From Lysinibacillus cavernae (GTDB taxonomy: Bacteria > Bacillota > Bacilli > Bacillales_A > Planococcaceae), in NCBI RefSeq assembly GCF_009724685.1, contig NZ_WMEF01000019.1:1-55955 (forward strand): a stretch of DNA of 55,955 nt, given 5' to 3'. A program made the position numbers and the translations under genes. Shown here one piece after another: positions 10,073-21,038 of this stretch (its first letter is position 1; each line of letters begins with the position of its first letter). The notes below the pieces were generated by a model that worked only from the letters and a program-made list of their open reading frames with translations, made no database searches and was not told the DNA's origin.

Positions 10073-11044
10073 TCATTTTTCTTTTTTAGATTCCCCATAA
10101 TACCAAGTAGCATTAAATTCAGACCAAAATGCTTCTGGTGTTACAGATTGTGGTAATTGCTCTAAAGCTAACTCACGCTCAATATGTTCTTTCACATCGT
10201 CATATGTAAAGGATTGTCCTTCTAATACCTCTTGCACTTGAACAATTCCATAATGACCATTATCTAACTTAAAGGCTTTACTGACCTCATTTGCCTTTAG
10301 AGATTGCGCGGACTTGATGATTGAAGGGTCCACATTTTCCTGGTTCTCTGTAAGGAAACCAATATCTCCGCCTAGGCTTGCTGAAGCACTATCTACTGAA
10401 ATTTCACGTGCCAGTACTGTAAAGTCAGAGCCATTTTTTAATTCACCCAATGCCTCATCAGCTGCTTTTTTTGAATCGACTTCAATAAAATTCGTACGAT
10501 AGCTTGTTTTTGTATTATATAATCCCTGATTCTCTTCATAATACTTCTCAACGTTCTCTTCACCTATCACTACGTCCTTCGTGAGTACCTTATCTAATAT
10601 AAGCTGTGATCGGAGCTTTTGGCGTAATTGCTCTGCTGAAAGATTTTGCATGGCCGTATCAAACTTATCTTGAGCAGAACGCATTAACGCTAGTTCAAGA
10701 TCAATTTCTTTATCAGTAACTTTAATTTTATATGTCTTTGCTGCCTTTTCCATTACAGATTCATTAACTAAATTTTGCAATGTTTCTTTACCATATCGTT
10801 CTTCCATGGCAATCATCCAGTCTTGTCTTGTTATAACATCCCCGTCAATGGCAGCGACTTGCTCGTCGCTACCAATTTCCTGACCTTTATTCGGGATTAA
10901 CCAGCTAATGAACCATAAAATATTTCCTAATAACAAAATCGCTATAAGTGCTAATGCAGGTTTTGTCTTTAAACGACGTTGTAGCAAAGGGGGTTGGTTT
11001 GGTGTTACATTGGTTGAAGGTCGTCTATTACGAGTTGAGCTCAT
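10073..11044 (-). CDS. Membrane-anchored PrsA/YacD-like peptidyl-prolyl isomerase
   Basis: Probable extracytoplasmic foldase. One hydrophobic segment at residues 30-50 anchors it with the C-terminus outside; no lipobox cysteine is seen, unlike true PrsA lipoproteins. A SurA/PrsA N-terminal-like helical region (about 60-165) is followed by a parvulin-like domain (about 175-275; [29 protein letters not shown]). The ATG at 11044 has GAAGGG 7 bases upstream and overlaps the end of hslO by 17 bases. The gene occupies the place of yacD in the coaX-hslO-yacD-cysK order. Client proteins are unknown. Confidence 0.85.
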   Translation of the reverse strand: MSSTRNRRPSTNVTPNQPPLLQRRLKTKPALALIAILLLGNILWFISWLIPNKGQEIGSDEQVAAIDGDVITRQDWMIAMEERYGKETLQNLVNESVMEKAAKTYKIKVTDKEIDLELALMRSAQDKFDTAMQNLSAEQLRQKLRSQLILDKVLTKDVVIGEENVEKYYEENQGLYNTKTSYRTNFIEVDSKKAADEALGELKNGSDFTVLAREISVDSASASLGGDIGFLTENQENVDPSIIKSAQSLKANEVSKAFKLDNGHYGIVQVQEVLEGQSFTYDDVKEHIERELALEQLPQSVTPEAFWSEFNATWYYGESKKEK

Positions 11045-11909
11045 CAATAAACCCTTCTAGCTCATTCTTAGAAAAACTGTATGTCTCTAAGCAGAAGTGA
11101 CATTGCGCTTCTGCTCCGCCGTCTTCGTCAATCATTTCTCTAATTTCTGCTGTTCCTAATCCTAAAATTGCTGCACCAAACCGCTCTTTCGAACATTGAC
11201 ATTTAAATTCAACTGGCATGGAATTCAAAATTTGTAGATGACCATTTCCTAAAACAGCTTCTAAAATTTGCTCAGGGGTAAAGCCTTTTTCAATCATTTT
11301 TGAAACAGGCTCTATCGTAGCAAGATGTTGTTCAATTTCATTGATTGTTTCCTCTTCACAGCCTGGCATTAATTGAAGAATAAATCCACCTGCTGCAAGA
11401 ATTGTGTTGTCTGGGTTAACTAATACACCTAAACCAACTGATGAAGGTACTTGCTCGGATGTTGCGAAATAATAAGTAAAATCTTCAGCAATTTCACCTG
11501 AAACAATAGGTGTTTGTCCAGAGAACATATCTCTCAAACCAAGGTCCTTAACAATCGTTAGAGCTCCTTCTGTTCCAACTCCTGCACGAACATCTAACTT
11601 ACCATGCTCGTTTAAATCAAAGTGAACATGAGGATTTGTGACAAACCCACGTACTTCACCATGTGCGTTACTATCAATCACCATTGGACCAATTGGACCG
11701 TCACCCTCAATTTTAATTGTTATTTTCTCTTCACCTTTTAACATGGCTCCCATCATTACAGCCGCAGTCATTGAACGACCTATAGCTGCTGAGACAACTG
11801 GCCATGTATCGTGACGGCGTTGCACTTCTCCTACTGTGGCTGTTGTACGAGCTGCAAACACACGAACTTGACCATTAAATCCTAAACCTCTTACTAAATA
11901 ATCATTCAT
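11028..11909 (-). CDS. hslO: Hsp33 redox-regulated chaperonin
   Basis: Holdase chaperone switched on by oxidation and unfolding. The zinc-binding redox switch is intact: CQC at residues 237-239 and CHFC at 270-273. The N-terminal start [20 protein letters not shown] matches the family. The ATG at 11909 is preferred because an in-frame ATG at 11927 would sit inside the ribosome binding site; GAGGGA precedes the chosen start by 10 bases. Length is 293 aa. It lies between coaX and the foldase gene. Confidence 0.95.
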   Translation of the reverse strand: MNDYLVRGLGFNGQVRVFAARTTATVGEVQRRHDTWPVVSAAIGRSMTAAVMMGAMLKGEEKITIKIEGDGPIGPMVIDSNAHGEVRGFVTNPHVHFDLNEHGKLDVRAGVGTEGALTIVKDLGLRDMFSGQTPIVSGEIAEDFTYYFATSEQVPSSVGLGVLVNPDNTILAAGGFILQLMPGCEEETINEIEQHLATIEPVSKMIEKGFTPEQILEAVLGNGHLQILNSMPVEFKCQCSKERFGAAILGLGTAEIREMIDEDGGAEAQCHFCLETYSFSKNELEGFIDELNS

Positions 11910-11930
11910 AAATGGAATGTCCCTCATTTC

Positions 11931-12698
11931 CTATTGGTTACGTTTATATAACTTATATAAACCTTTTAAAGTTAAAAACGGGTCCACAACATCAATAATT
12001 TGTGTCTCCCCTGCGATTAGGTTTGCTAGTCCACCTGTAGCAATAACTAATGGCTCCTCTTTACTTTGTGCTTTTATACGGTTAACAATGCCCTCCACTT
12101 GTCCTACAAAGCCATAAAAAATTCCAGCCTGCATGGCAGAAACGGTTGTTTTCCCAACAATATGTGTAGGTCGCAATATTTCAATACGCGGTAATCTTGC
12201 AGCCTGTGTATAAAGAGCTTCTGTCGAAATCGTTATGCCTGGCGCAATAGCACCGCCCATGTAATCGCCCTTTTCGTTTAAATAACAATAGGTTGTCGCT
12301 GTACCAAAATCAACTATGATACAAGGAGCTTTATATAAATCTAGAGCTGCTATTGCATTCACAATACGGTCAGACCCAACCTCACGAGGATTTTCGTATT
12401 TAATATTTAAACCCGTTTTCACACCAGGACCAACTACCAAAGGTTTTTTCTGAAAATATTTCTGACACATTGCTTCTAAGGAAAACATAATTGGCGGTAC
12501 AACTGAGGATATAATAATGCCTGTAATTTGTTCAAATGAAATGCCTGCGTGATTAAAAAACGATAGAACTTGCATAGCATATTCATCTTCTGTTTTATGA
12601 AGGTCCGTCACCATACGCCAATGGAAGGCTAATTGATCGTTGTCATCGTAGACACCTAATACAATATTAGAATTCCCTGCATCTAAAACTAAAATCAA
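11931..12698 (-). CDS. coaX: Type III pantothenate kinase
   Basis: Phosphorylates pantothenate, the first step of coenzyme A synthesis. ASKHA-fold motifs are visible: [17 protein letters not shown] (phosphate loop), [20 protein letters not shown] and [13 protein letters not shown], then GGAIAPGI. The start chosen is TTG at 12698, with GGGAGG 8 bases upstream; the GTG at 12707 overlaps that site. Length is 255 aa, typical of CoaX. Confidence 0.95.
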   Translation of the reverse strand: MILVLDAGNSNIVLGVYDDNDQLAFHWRMVTDLHKTEDEYAMQVLSFFNHAGISFEQITGIIISSVVPPIMFSLEAMCQKYFQKKPLVVGPGVKTGLNIKYENPREVGSDRIVNAIAALDLYKAPCIIVDFGTATTYCYLNEKGDYMGGAIAPGITISTEALYTQAARLPRIEILRPTHIVGKTTVSAMQAGIFYGFVGQVEGIVNRIKAQSKEEPLVIATGGLANLIAGETQIIDVVDPFLTLKGLYKLYKRNQ

Positions 12699-12838
12699 GG
12701 CTGACACCTCCCATATCGTAATTGTAACTTTTGCAATCCTCTTGTTACAACTTTCAATCTCACTGAAATGAAGTAAAACACTTTAGAAAATGATACCATA
12801 CTTTTTATACTAGGAAATAGTATTCAGGCATTCTTTAA

Positions 12839-12869
12839 AAAGGAGCTCCCTAAACTAGGCAGCTCCCTT
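12839..12869 (-). terminator. Terminator after the aldo/keto reductase gene
   Basis: Minus-strand stem AAGGGAGCT/AGCTCCTTT (9 bp, one G-U) with an inner CCTA/TAGG, ending in TTTTT. It lies 6 bases after the reductase stop codon. Confidence 0.85.
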
Positions 12870-12874
12870 GAAAA

Positions 12875-13708
12875 TTATTTGAAATTAAATTTTTCTGGAT
12901 TTGGACCACAACGTAATCCATCATTTAGTGCATCCAATTGCGTCATTTCTTCTTCACTTAAAGCAAAGTCAAAAACATCTAGATTTTCAGCCATACGTGA
13001 AGGTGTCATCGTTTTTGGAATCGTTACAACATGATGTTGTACATCATAACGTAACACAATCTGTGCAGGTGTTTTGTCGTATTTAGAAGCTAACTCTTGA
13101 ATCAATGTTTCTTCTAGTAGGGAACCGTTCATCAACGGAGACCATGCCTCCATCTGTATGCCCTTGTCCCCGCAATAGGCACGTACTTCCTCTTGTGTTA
13201 AATGTGGATGGAATTCGATCTGATTAATAACAGGGATAACAGTCGTTTCCTTTAAAAGGCTTTCTAAATGGTGTACATGGAAATTACTAACCCCAATTGA
13301 GCGTACTCGACCATCTTGATAAATTTTTTCTAGTGCTTTATAAACCTCTATATAATTTTGATCAATTCCTGGCCAGTGCACTAAATACAAATCCAAATAG
13401 TCTAATCCAATTTTCTCTAAACTGCTATCATATGCGGCAAGTGTTTCTTCATAGGAAAGTCCGTCGTTCCAAACTTTTGATGTAATAAATAGTTCTTCAC
13501 GCGTTACTAAACCCTCTTCAATGGCTGCACGTATTCCTCGTCCAACACTTTCTTCATTGCGATATACTTGTGCTGTATCGATACTACGATAACCTTTAGC
13601 AATAGCTGTTTTTACCGCTTCAGCTAGGTCATCTCCTTCAGGTACTCGAAAAACACCATAACCAACTAAAGGCATTTTAAGTCCATTATTCAACGTTACA
13701 TTTCCCAT
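12875..13708 (-). CDS. Aldo/keto reductase
   Basis: NADPH-dependent carbonyl reductase of the AKR5-like group, as in B. subtilis YtbE/YvgN. The catalytic tetrad is intact: D44 and Y49 in DTAQVY, K78 in ITSKVW and H111 in YLVHWP. GVSNFHVHHL and IPKTMTPSRM (coenzyme binding) are also present. Length is 277 aa, normal. It has its own terminator and no gene of this type sits between coaX and ftsH in B. subtilis, so it is an insertion in an otherwise conserved order. The substrate is unknown; detoxification of methylglyoxal or other aldehydes is possible. Confidence 0.93.
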   Translation of the reverse strand: MGNVTLNNGLKMPLVGYGVFRVPEGDDLAEAVKTAIAKGYRSIDTAQVYRNEESVGRGIRAAIEEGLVTREELFITSKVWNDGLSYEETLAAYDSSLEKIGLDYLDLYLVHWPGIDQNYIEVYKALEKIYQDGRVRSIGVSNFHVHHLESLLKETTVIPVINQIEFHPHLTQEEVRAYCGDKGIQMEAWSPLMNGSLLEETLIQELASKYDKTPAQIVLRYDVQHHVVTIPKTMTPSRMAENLDVFDFALSEEEMTQLDALNDGLRCGPNPEKFNFK

Positions 13709-13832
13709 GCTTAAACACTCCTATCTGTTTTTACTATCTAATACATCGTCTCTCCATCCTAAGTGTAGAGTCGTATGTAGCCTATCTTTCACTACTATAT
13801 CCTAATGCTTACTAGTAAGAAAAGGCAAAGAA

Positions 13833-13865
13833 AAAGACTGTTTACTGAGCTAGTAAACAGTCTTT
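13833..13865 (-). terminator. ftsH terminator
   Basis: Perfect 14-bp hairpin (AAAGACTGTTTACT with its complement, 5-base loop) followed by TTCTTT on the minus strand, 7 bases after the ftsH stop. Confidence 0.92.
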
Positions 13866-13872
13866 CCTCTTT

Positions 13873-15900
13873 TTAATCACGCTTTTCATCGATACCCTTA
13901 GGTGCATCAGTTGGTTCTTTTTGTTCTTTTGCTAGATCCAAAGTTGTTGGGTTTGGCTCTTTACTAAGTAGCTCTTTTTCAACAACTGGTTCACCAATTG
14001 TATCTAACGTTGGCTTCGCTTCAATCTTTGGAGTATTATCCTCAATTTTCTCGACAGCCTCTGGTTCTGGTAATACACCATGATCACGTAAATGCTCGAT
14101 TTCCTGTGCATTTAATGTTTCTTTCTCCATTAAAGTACCGGCAATCAAATTAAGCAGTTCACGTTTCTCTGTTAGGATACGTTTCGTACGCTCATATTGT
14201 GTATCAATAATTTTTTGCATTTCTTTATCAATTTCATAAGCTACTGAATCAGAATAGTTTTGGTCAGAATTAAAGTCGCGACCAAGGAATACATTACCAC
14301 CCTGACTTGAACCAAATTGCATAGCACCAAGGTTTTCACTCATACCGTATTCAGTAACCATAGCACGGGCAATGCTTGTAACCTTTTGGAAATCGTTATG
14401 TGCCCCAGTAGAAACCTCACCAAGAACAATTTCTTCAGCTACACGACCACCAAGAAGCCCTGCAATACGATCTAGAAGCTCTTGCTTTGTTGTAAAGAAG
14501 CGTTCTTCCTTCGGTAACATAATCGCATAGCCACCCGCTTGACCACGTGGAACAATCGTTACTTTGTGTACTGTATCAGCTTCATCAAGCTCAAGACCAA
14601 CTACTACGTGACCAGCTTCATGGAAAGATACAAGTTTTTTCTCTTTGGCTGAATACACTCGACTAGCCTTAGCTGGACCAGCTATAACTCGGTCAGACGC
14701 TTCATCGATATCTACCATATTGATAGTACGTTTACTTTTACGAGCCGCTACAAGTGCTGCTTCGTTTAGTAAGTTTTCTAAATCTGCACCGGAGAAACCT
14801 GGCGTACGTTGAGCAACTGCTGCTAAATCAACTGAATCTGCTAAAGGTTTATTGCGTGCATGTACTTTAAGAATGGCCTCACGTCCTTTTACATCAGGAT
14901 GCCCTACTGTAATTTGACGGTCAAAACGACCTGGACGTAATAACGCTTTATCTAAAATATCTGGGCGGTTTGTTGCAGCGATAATAATAATCCCTTCGTT
15001 TGCACCGAAACCATCCATTTCAACTAGTAATTGGTTTAATGTTTGTTCACGTTCATCATGACCACCACCAAGACCAGCGCCACGTTGACGACCAACTGCA
15101 TCAATCTCATCGATAAAGATGATACATGGAGCGTTTTTCTTAGCATTTTCAAATAGATCTCGGACACGTGATGCACCGACACCGACAAACATTTCTACGA
15201 AGTCAGAACCTGAGATAGAGAAGAAAGGAACACCCGCTTCGCCTGCAACTGCTCGTGCAAGTAATGTTTTACCTGTACCTGGAGGACCGACAAGTAAGAT
15301 ACCTTTAGGAATACGTGCACCAATTTCAGTGAATTTGCGATGGTCTTTTAAGAAATCTACAACCTCGACAAGCTCTGCTTTCTCTTCATCAGCACCCGCT
15401 ACATCTGTAAAACGTACTTTTTTCTTTTGATCATCATAAAGTTTAGCTTTACTTTTACCAAAGCTCATCACTTTATTACCGCCACCTTGAGACTGACTCA
15501 TTAGGAAGAAGAATAAGAAAATGATGATAATGAAAGGAATAATTCCTGTAAAGAATTGAATCCATCCACTTGTTTCTGGTGCTGCTAAATAACTAATATT
15601 ACTATTCTTATCCATAGCAGCCTCATCGATACGGTCCATTAAAGATTGGTTTTCACGAGGGATATTCACTGTAAAGCTTTGACCCTTTTCATAACCTTTC
15701 AGTGTACCTTCAACGACGTAAACTGATTTATCAGGTTGAATTGTAGCACTTGTTATTTCTTTCTTATCTAGAGCTTGTTGAAACTCATGATAAGATAACT
15801 CTTTCGTTGGCGATTTTCCACCATTGAAAGTACCAAAAATACCGATTATCACTAGGAAAATCAGTAGATAGAATATGGTATATCGAAATATTCGATTCAT
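13873..15900 (-). CDS. ftsH: ATP-dependent zinc metalloprotease FtsH
   Basis: Membrane-bound AAA+ protease that degrades misfolded membrane proteins and regulators, and is needed for sporulation in B. subtilis. It has two membrane segments (about residues 7-25 and 115-134) with an extracytoplasmic loop between them. The AAA module has Walker A GPPGTGKT (205-212), Walker B IIFIDEID and the second region of homology [20 protein letters not shown]. The zinc site is HEAGH (427-431). The ATG at 15900 (MNRIFRYT) is chosen because GAGGAGG lies 6 bases upstream and family members begin here. The acidic, Pro/Glu-rich tail (about 620-675) is variable in the family. Confidence 0.97.
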   Translation of the reverse strand: MNRIFRYTIFYLLIFLVIIGIFGTFNGGKSPTKELSYHEFQQALDKKEITSATIQPDKSVYVVEGTLKGYEKGQSFTVNIPRENQSLMDRIDEAAMDKNSNISYLAAPETSGWIQFFTGIIPFIIIIFLFFFLMSQSQGGGNKVMSFGKSKAKLYDDQKKKVRFTDVAGADEEKAELVEVVDFLKDHRKFTEIGARIPKGILLVGPPGTGKTLLARAVAGEAGVPFFSISGSDFVEMFVGVGASRVRDLFENAKKNAPCIIFIDEIDAVGRQRGAGLGGGHDEREQTLNQLLVEMDGFGANEGIIIIAATNRPDILDKALLRPGRFDRQITVGHPDVKGREAILKVHARNKPLADSVDLAAVAQRTPGFSGADLENLLNEAALVAARKSKRTINMVDIDEASDRVIAGPAKASRVYSAKEKKLVSFHEAGHVVVGLELDEADTVHKVTIVPRGQAGGYAIMLPKEERFFTTKQELLDRIAGLLGGRVAEEIVLGEVSTGAHNDFQKVTSIARAMVTEYGMSENLGAMQFGSSQGGNVFLGRDFNSDQNYSDSVAYEIDKEMQKIIDTQYERTKRILTEKRELLNLIAGTLMEKETLNAQEIEHLRDHGVLPEPEAVEKIEDNTPKIEAKPTLDTIGEPVVEKELLSKEPNPTTLDLAKEQKEPTDAPKGIDEKRD

Positions 15901-16128
15901 CTCCAGCCTCCTCATTACAAACAGAAAAATTATAAGTAAAATCTTAACATATCATGATTTCATCATACAACGAAAAGCCCTACTTAAAAAATGTTTCGTC
16001 TTTTTGCCGTTATCAAAACAGTTTTTAGGACATCTTTTTACGTCCCAGCGTTATTGTACCTGTTCCTTGGACTTGATATAGCTGAACATTGTGTCAAGAT
16101 TTTGAATTATGTTAAACATAACGAAAAA

Positions 16129-16165
16129 TACGTGACTTGCGCTGGAGGTTTTTACTTTTATAGCT
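16129..16165 (+). repeat. Possible remnant of the dispersed repeat
   Basis: ACTTGCGCTGGAGG and its left flank resemble the end of the partial repeat copy at 52575-52650 (ACATGCGCTGGAGG). The match is short and may be chance. The rest of the 279-bp gap between ftsH and hpt shows no gene. Confidence 0.25.
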
Positions 16166-16179
16166 GGTCTATCTGTATC

Positions 16180-16722
16180 TTAGAAAGAATAAACTTCTGG
16201 CTTTAAGATACCGATATAAGGTAAATTACGATATTTTTCTGCGTAATCTAAGCCATACCCTACAACAAATCCGTCTGGAACTTCAAAACCAACATAGTCA
16301 GCAGATAAGTCTACTTTACGACCTGAAGGTTTATCTAGTAATGTAACAATTTTAATGGACTTTGCTTTACGATATTTAAATAAATCTACTAGATAGCTTA
16401 AAGTTAAACCACTATCAATAATGTCCTCGATAATTAATACGTCACGTCCCTCAACGCTCGTATTTAAATCCTTTAAAATTTTCACTTCACCAGATGACAC
16501 TGTAGCATTACCATAACTAGAAACATCCATAAAATCTAACTCAATGAATGAATCGAAACGTTTCATTAGGTCTGTCATAAAAGGCATTGCCCCTTTAAGA
16601 ACACCAACAGCTAATGGGTATGCATCTTTGTATTCCTCTGTTAATCGTGCACCTAATTCTGAAATTCTTTCTTGCAATTGTTCTTCTGTAATCATAACTT
16701 TTTCGATGTCATTTTGTAACAT
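16180..16722 (-). CDS. hpt: Hypoxanthine-guanine phosphoribosyltransferase
   Basis: Purine salvage enzyme that makes IMP and GMP from hypoxanthine or guanine and PRPP. The PRPP-binding motif [17 protein letters not shown] and the flexible-loop region MDVSSYG are visible. Length is 180 aa, as in B. subtilis. GAGGAGG precedes the ATG. It lies between tilS and ftsH, the conserved tilS-hpt-ftsH order; in B. subtilis HprT and TilS together also activate ftsH transcription, and the same arrangement here makes that plausible. Confidence 0.96.
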   Translation of the reverse strand: MLQNDIEKVMITEEQLQERISELGARLTEEYKDAYPLAVGVLKGAMPFMTDLMKRFDSFIELDFMDVSSYGNATVSSGEVKILKDLNTSVEGRDVLIIEDIIDSGLTLSYLVDLFKYRKAKSIKIVTLLDKPSGRKVDLSADYVGFEVPDGFVVGYGLDYAEKYRNLPYIGILKPEVYSF

Positions 16723-16789
16723 ATCGATTCCTCCTCGTGATGTATCAATAAATTTTCAACCTATTACGGTGAAATATTTTACAAAGACC

Positions 16790-18196
16790 TTAGTCTACGA
16801 TGAGCACTGTATCATCGTTTGGTTGCGGAGTGGTTGAAAAAAATATTCCCATACGCACACCAATTACCGCTACCACCTCATCAGATTGAGAAATCAGTAA
16901 CGGCCAGCTATTTCGCTCATTTAAAGGAATCTTTTCATCTATAAAAAGGCGAGATAAGCGTTTTGGCTGATCCATTCCTTTTAACAGCATTCTGTCTCCA
17001 TCCTTGCGTGCTCGAATGTAGAGCGGTAAGTGGAGTTTGCTAGCGTTAAAATAAAAAAGTTGTGCAGTATCCGTCAGCAATTCAGACGATAAATCATGCA
17101 AATTGACTATGCATAAGCGTTCACCATTTATCAGTGTTGTCCAACCATCAGCAGTAGAAATAATCTTTTTCTCAAGAGAAGTTAGACCCTCAGATGGCTT
17201 ATTCTTCTGAATCATTAATTTTCCGTAACGGCGAATTGCTAGAAAATCTTCAGGCAAGTGAATCTCAGCATACCCTGCTGTTGTATCACAAAGCTTTAAA
17301 ATTGAAGTCAATAAAGCATAACTTTGTATCGTATTTGAATCTTTGTAAAGATAGTTTAATAGTATTAAAATGAGCCTCCTTTGTAAAGCAAGTGGTACCA
17401 ATTGAAAAGCCTTAATTTCCATGCTATATGTATTTTCGTTACTTCTTTTTATGGTTTGAGAAAATACATCTTGGGCTAATGTCATTAAAAAGGTATCGTC
17501 TTCTTGCAATTGCTTTGTGAAATGGGTCACTTGTTCAGTCACTCGCGGATTTTCTGCCTCCAGTAAAGGCACCACATGATGCCTAAAACGATTTCTTACA
17601 TAGGTGTCTTTGGAATTACTTGCATCTTCTCGATAATCCAAACCTTCTCTAAGTAAATATTCCCTTATTTCAGACTTTGTAACCGTTAAAAACGGACGAA
17701 TTAATGATTTTCCTTCAAAAAGTCGTTGTGGACGTATGCCTTGCATACTATTCATTGTTGCATTTTTTGTTAGGGCCATTAATACTGACTCCAGTTGGTC
17801 ATCCGCATGATGTGCAGTTACAAGCTTATTGGCGTTCGTCTTTTGCAGGATTTCGTTGAAATACCGATACCTTTCCCTACGACAAATTAGCTGTGTGTTA
17901 CCATTTTCCAATGCCATAATTGCTGGTATTGCAATCTCTGTGGCATGTAAGTAAACACCATTTTCATCACAATACTTTTGGACAAATGCTCTATCCTCAG
18001 CAGAAGATTTCCCTCTCAACATATGATCCACATGTACTGCTTCCACCTGAATGTTCCACTGCTCCTGTGTTTGAACAAAGTATTGGAGTAAAGCCATAGA
18101 ATCTACCCCACCCGAAACGGCGATGAGAAGATGGTCGTCTTGCTTTAATAATTGCTGTTCTTCAATAAATGATTTGACCTTTATTTCAAATGACAA
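16790..18196 (-). CDS. tilS: tRNA(Ile)-lysidine synthase
   Basis: Modifies C34 of the CAU-anticodon tRNA-Ile to lysidine so that it reads AUA; essential. The N-terminal PP-loop ATP site is AVSGGVDSMALL (SGGVDS at 28-33), with HVDHMLRG and TAHHADDQLE following. The C-terminal domain is the usual TilS substrate-binding region, giving 468 aa. The start is TTG at 18196, with GGAGGAG 6 bases upstream. It follows spoIIE directly; yabS and yabT, which separate the two in B. subtilis, are missing. Confidence 0.94.
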   Translation of the reverse strand: MSFEIKVKSFIEEQQLLKQDDHLLIAVSGGVDSMALLQYFVQTQEQWNIQVEAVHVDHMLRGKSSAEDRAFVQKYCDENGVYLHATEIAIPAIMALENGNTQLICRRERYRYFNEILQKTNANKLVTAHHADDQLESVLMALTKNATMNSMQGIRPQRLFEGKSLIRPFLTVTKSEIREYLLREGLDYREDASNSKDTYVRNRFRHHVVPLLEAENPRVTEQVTHFTKQLQEDDTFLMTLAQDVFSQTIKRSNENTYSMEIKAFQLVPLALQRRLILILLNYLYKDSNTIQSYALLTSILKLCDTTAGYAEIHLPEDFLAIRRYGKLMIQKNKPSEGLTSLEKKIISTADGWTTLINGERLCIVNLHDLSSELLTDTAQLFYFNASKLHLPLYIRARKDGDRMLLKGMDQPKRLSRLFIDEKIPLNERNSWPLLISQSDEVVAVIGVRMGIFFSTTPQPNDDTVLIVD

Positions 18197-18224
18197 ACGC
18201 TTCTCCTCCCCTTTTCGATATGAA

Positions 18225-20618
18225 TTAAGATGATTTACTCATAGAATATTGAGCTGGTCTAAAGACTGCCCATGTCGGTACAACATGAGTCACCTCTAAC
18301 ATTAATACGGTACAGTCATCTTCAATTTCAAAATAACCTTGGAATGATTGCATAATTGTTGTTAGTTTTTCTTGAATCGTTTTATTTGTACTTGCTACCT
18401 GCTGTGCAAATGCTAAAAATGTCTCCTCTTGCTCATCCCAATCAGCGACACTAGAAAACAGACCATCTGAATGCATTAGAATGACGTCCCCTGCTTTTAG
18501 CTTTCTTTTTTCAGCTTCGACAGTTGAAATAGATAAGAACCCTACAGGTGCTGCATTACTTTCAACTTTCAGTATCTCTTTTCCACGTAAAATATAGGTC
18601 GACATTCCCCCAGCCTTCCACGACCACAAATCACCATGCTGTAAATCAACAAGTGCAAAATCAAGTGTTGCATACATATCATCTTGTTGTTTTAAGGACA
18701 TGACATAGTGCAATGTATGCATCGCAGTTTCAGGATTCATATTGTAATTGAGACATTCTCTCATCAAATGTATCAATTTTCTACTTTCGTGTTGCGCTTC
18801 TTTACTTTGCCCCATACCATCAGATAACAAAATGGCAAATAGCCCTGGATGCAATTGGAAGAGTGCATGTGAATCTCCTGAGTATAGTGTTGCATCTTTA
18901 GACATGCTATATATATCATACTCTACTTCAAAGCTAATAGCTGATCTAAAGCATATTTGTACATGACGAAAAGGTATTTCACAGGCTACTACTTTTTCAA
19001 TTTCAAAAGGTTCATCAAAAATCTCATAAAGAATCGGCAGGATCATACGTTCAGCTAAAGTTGTATCTTCTTCCCAGTTGACACGTGCCGGTGCTAAGGC
19101 ACAAACGATCTTTCTTGCCCCAGGCTTATTACTAAGTACATCAAGCTGGAAACATTCAATATGGGCATCCTTTAAGCGTTCAATGATGTCCTTTTCTACA
19201 CTTACAAAAGAAATCGTATCCTCCTTCATTTCAGCAATTAACTGGTTTAAATGATTGCTCATATCACGAAGTTGCAGTGCAATCATTTTTTTGCCATGGA
19301 AATATTGCCCGTTAATGCGTTCTCTATAGAGTTCCGTATCTAGCTCCTCGAAAATCTTCGTAGATTTCACACATTTATAGCGTATTTGTTCTTCAACACG
19401 ATGAATAGCCGATTCTTTACCCACCCCTTTCATATGAAACCAATCTGTCATCAGCTTGTCCATACCATTATTTTTTGCTCCCCAGCAATGCTCGTAGCGG
19501 AAACAGCTTAAACAAGTATTCATTGGAGATACTTCCTTCGCAGCTTCAACTGGTGCCGTCATAAAGCGGTCAAACACAAGCTCCTTCATGAATTGCACAA
19601 AATGCTGAAAATGCTCTAATTTATACGTTACATGGTCAGTTAACCAATTTTGTCGTGCCAGTAAAATCTCCTCACGTTGTGGAAAGAGTTTATCTCTCAC
19701 CTTATCTGAATATTTCTTTGGGATTGTTAGAAAAAGAATGCTCCCAATAGCTATTGAGGTGAAATAAACGCTATCTAAGGGCAATGTAGCATCATAGAAT
19801 AAAAAAAACACACTTGGCAAAATACTACCGATTGCAACACCAAATCTACCACCTTTAGCTCCCATACCTGCACACAGTCCAGTTAATGTGGCAACAGATA
19901 GCATGCCAGTAAATGAGAGTTTAGCAACACCTATAAGAGTCCCTAGCACCGCTCCGATTACCGTTGCTAACGGAACACTCCCAACCAATGCACCAAAACA
20001 GATAAAAAGCTGTAATAAAAAGATTGGGAGTGAAAAATAGCTAATCACAACGGTTTGCATCCCTGTAAGCATGGCGGCAAACACTACTAATCCAGAACCT
20101 AGCTTCTCATATGTCCAATGACTCGTAAACCATTCATACGAGTTAACAAATAGCACTTGCATAAACAGCGTCATAATAAGAGCTAAAGCTGCCTCACAGC
20201 CCACATAAAATTGTACAAGTACTGGTGGTAAGCCTTGATACATCACTCCTTGCCATAATATTTGTACGAGCAATACAGCTAAAGAAACGGCAATACTTTG
20301 AGGTATTTGCCAGTAACGAAAACGCATTATGCATTCATACATGATGATCTGTAAGGCTAAAATAAAGACTTGTCCAAAACCAAGGAAAAAGCAGCCCGCT
20401 AAACTACCAAATAAAACAAATTTGGCATACTCTCTATACTTCGTTCGTATAATGGCCCAAAAAGGAACTGAGAACGGTACAGCTGCTTCAAATACAACCG
20501 ATTGAGCCAAAAAAAAGGAGGTTAAAAAAAAGAGTGAGCCTATTAGTATCTGCTTCTTTTTCATGCCTATTTTTTGGTCATCTACATTCGCTGTATTATA
20601 CCATTCAATACTTGTCAT
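18225..20618 (-). CDS. spoIIE: Stage II sporulation protein E (PP2C phosphatase)
   Basis: Membrane phosphatase that dephosphorylates SpoIIAA in the forespore and so releases sigma-F; it also acts at the polar division site. The N-terminal third (about residues 20-310) is a multi-span membrane region. A central regulatory region contains CLSCFRYEHCW. The C-terminal PP2C domain (about 575-785) has the metal-binding ILLSDGMGQSKEA and LMHSDGLFS. Length is 797 aa, slightly shorter than the B. subtilis protein. AAAGGGG precedes the ATG by 8 bases. Confidence 0.96.
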   Translation of the reverse strand: MTSIEWYNTANVDDQKIGMKKKQILIGSLFFLTSFFLAQSVVFEAAVPFSVPFWAIIRTKYREYAKFVLFGSLAGCFFLGFGQVFILALQIIMYECIMRFRYWQIPQSIAVSLAVLLVQILWQGVMYQGLPPVLVQFYVGCEAALALIMTLFMQVLFVNSYEWFTSHWTYEKLGSGLVVFAAMLTGMQTVVISYFSLPIFLLQLFICFGALVGSVPLATVIGAVLGTLIGVAKLSFTGMLSVATLTGLCAGMGAKGGRFGVAIGSILPSVFFLFYDATLPLDSVYFTSIAIGSILFLTIPKKYSDKVRDKLFPQREEILLARQNWLTDHVTYKLEHFQHFVQFMKELVFDRFMTAPVEAAKEVSPMNTCLSCFRYEHCWGAKNNGMDKLMTDWFHMKGVGKESAIHRVEEQIRYKCVKSTKIFEELDTELYRERINGQYFHGKKMIALQLRDMSNHLNQLIAEMKEDTISFVSVEKDIIERLKDAHIECFQLDVLSNKPGARKIVCALAPARVNWEEDTTLAERMILPILYEIFDEPFEIEKVVACEIPFRHVQICFRSAISFEVEYDIYSMSKDATLYSGDSHALFQLHPGLFAILLSDGMGQSKEAQHESRKLIHLMRECLNYNMNPETAMHTLHYVMSLKQQDDMYATLDFALVDLQHGDLWSWKAGGMSTYILRGKEILKVESNAAPVGFLSISTVEAEKRKLKAGDVILMHSDGLFSSVADWDEQEETFLAFAQQVASTNKTIQEKLTTIMQSFQGYFEIEDDCTVLMLEVTHVVPTWAVFRPAQYSMSKSS

Positions 20619-20647
20619 TTAACTATCCCCTTTCCGCACTTTTGGCT

Positions 20648-20680
20648 ATTATAAAAAATTATGCGCGGAAAGATTGTCTG
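20648..20680 (-). promoter_or_regulatory. Candidate Spo0A-dependent spoIIE promoter
   Basis: The minus strand reads CAGACA, 21 bases, then TATAAT. The unusually long spacer is known from Spo0A-activated sigma-A promoters such as B. subtilis spoIIE. A near 0A-box (AGTCGAA against TGTCGAA, 20707-20713) lies upstream. This is a pattern match only. Confidence 0.5.
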
Positions 20681-20713
20681 ACGTTGACAGAAAAAAATAT
20701 AAATATTTCGACT

Positions 20714-20986
20714 AATAGATATACATAAATACGAGAATTGGCAACAATTTCTTTATTAAATGATTGTCATTTATGAAAAACGTTGAAAATCTACCTACCG
20801 AAACAAAATAATCATGACTTCCTTTTTACTTTAAATCCCGATTAGAGGGCAGTCTCTCTGCTATCAACCACTTTATTCAACTAATGTCACGATACATTTC
20901 TACTTAAGAACAAAAAATCCGCTAAAATACCCTTATATGCTGACTCTGATGAAATATATTTTTTATTATTTTTTTTGCAAACCTAC
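20714..20986. other. Gap between spoIIE and the tRNA cluster
   Basis: No gene, repeat or clear hairpin seen. It holds the divergent upstream regions of spoIIE (minus) and the tRNA operon (plus). Confidence 0.5.
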
Positions 20987-21015
20987 TTGACACTAGCACC
21001 ATTGGCTTGTATTAT
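20987..21015 (+). promoter_or_regulatory. tRNA operon promoter
   Basis: TTGACA, 17 bases, TATTAT on the plus strand, ending 23 bases before the first tRNA. Near-perfect sigma-A consensus. Confidence 0.88.
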
Positions 21016-21038
21016 TTAACTTGTTGCTTAAACGACAT

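Noticed and set aside
15991..16206. 71-codon plus-strand ORF in the ftsH-hpt gap
   Set aside because: No ribosome binding site, runs into hpt antisense, and odd composition; likely chance.
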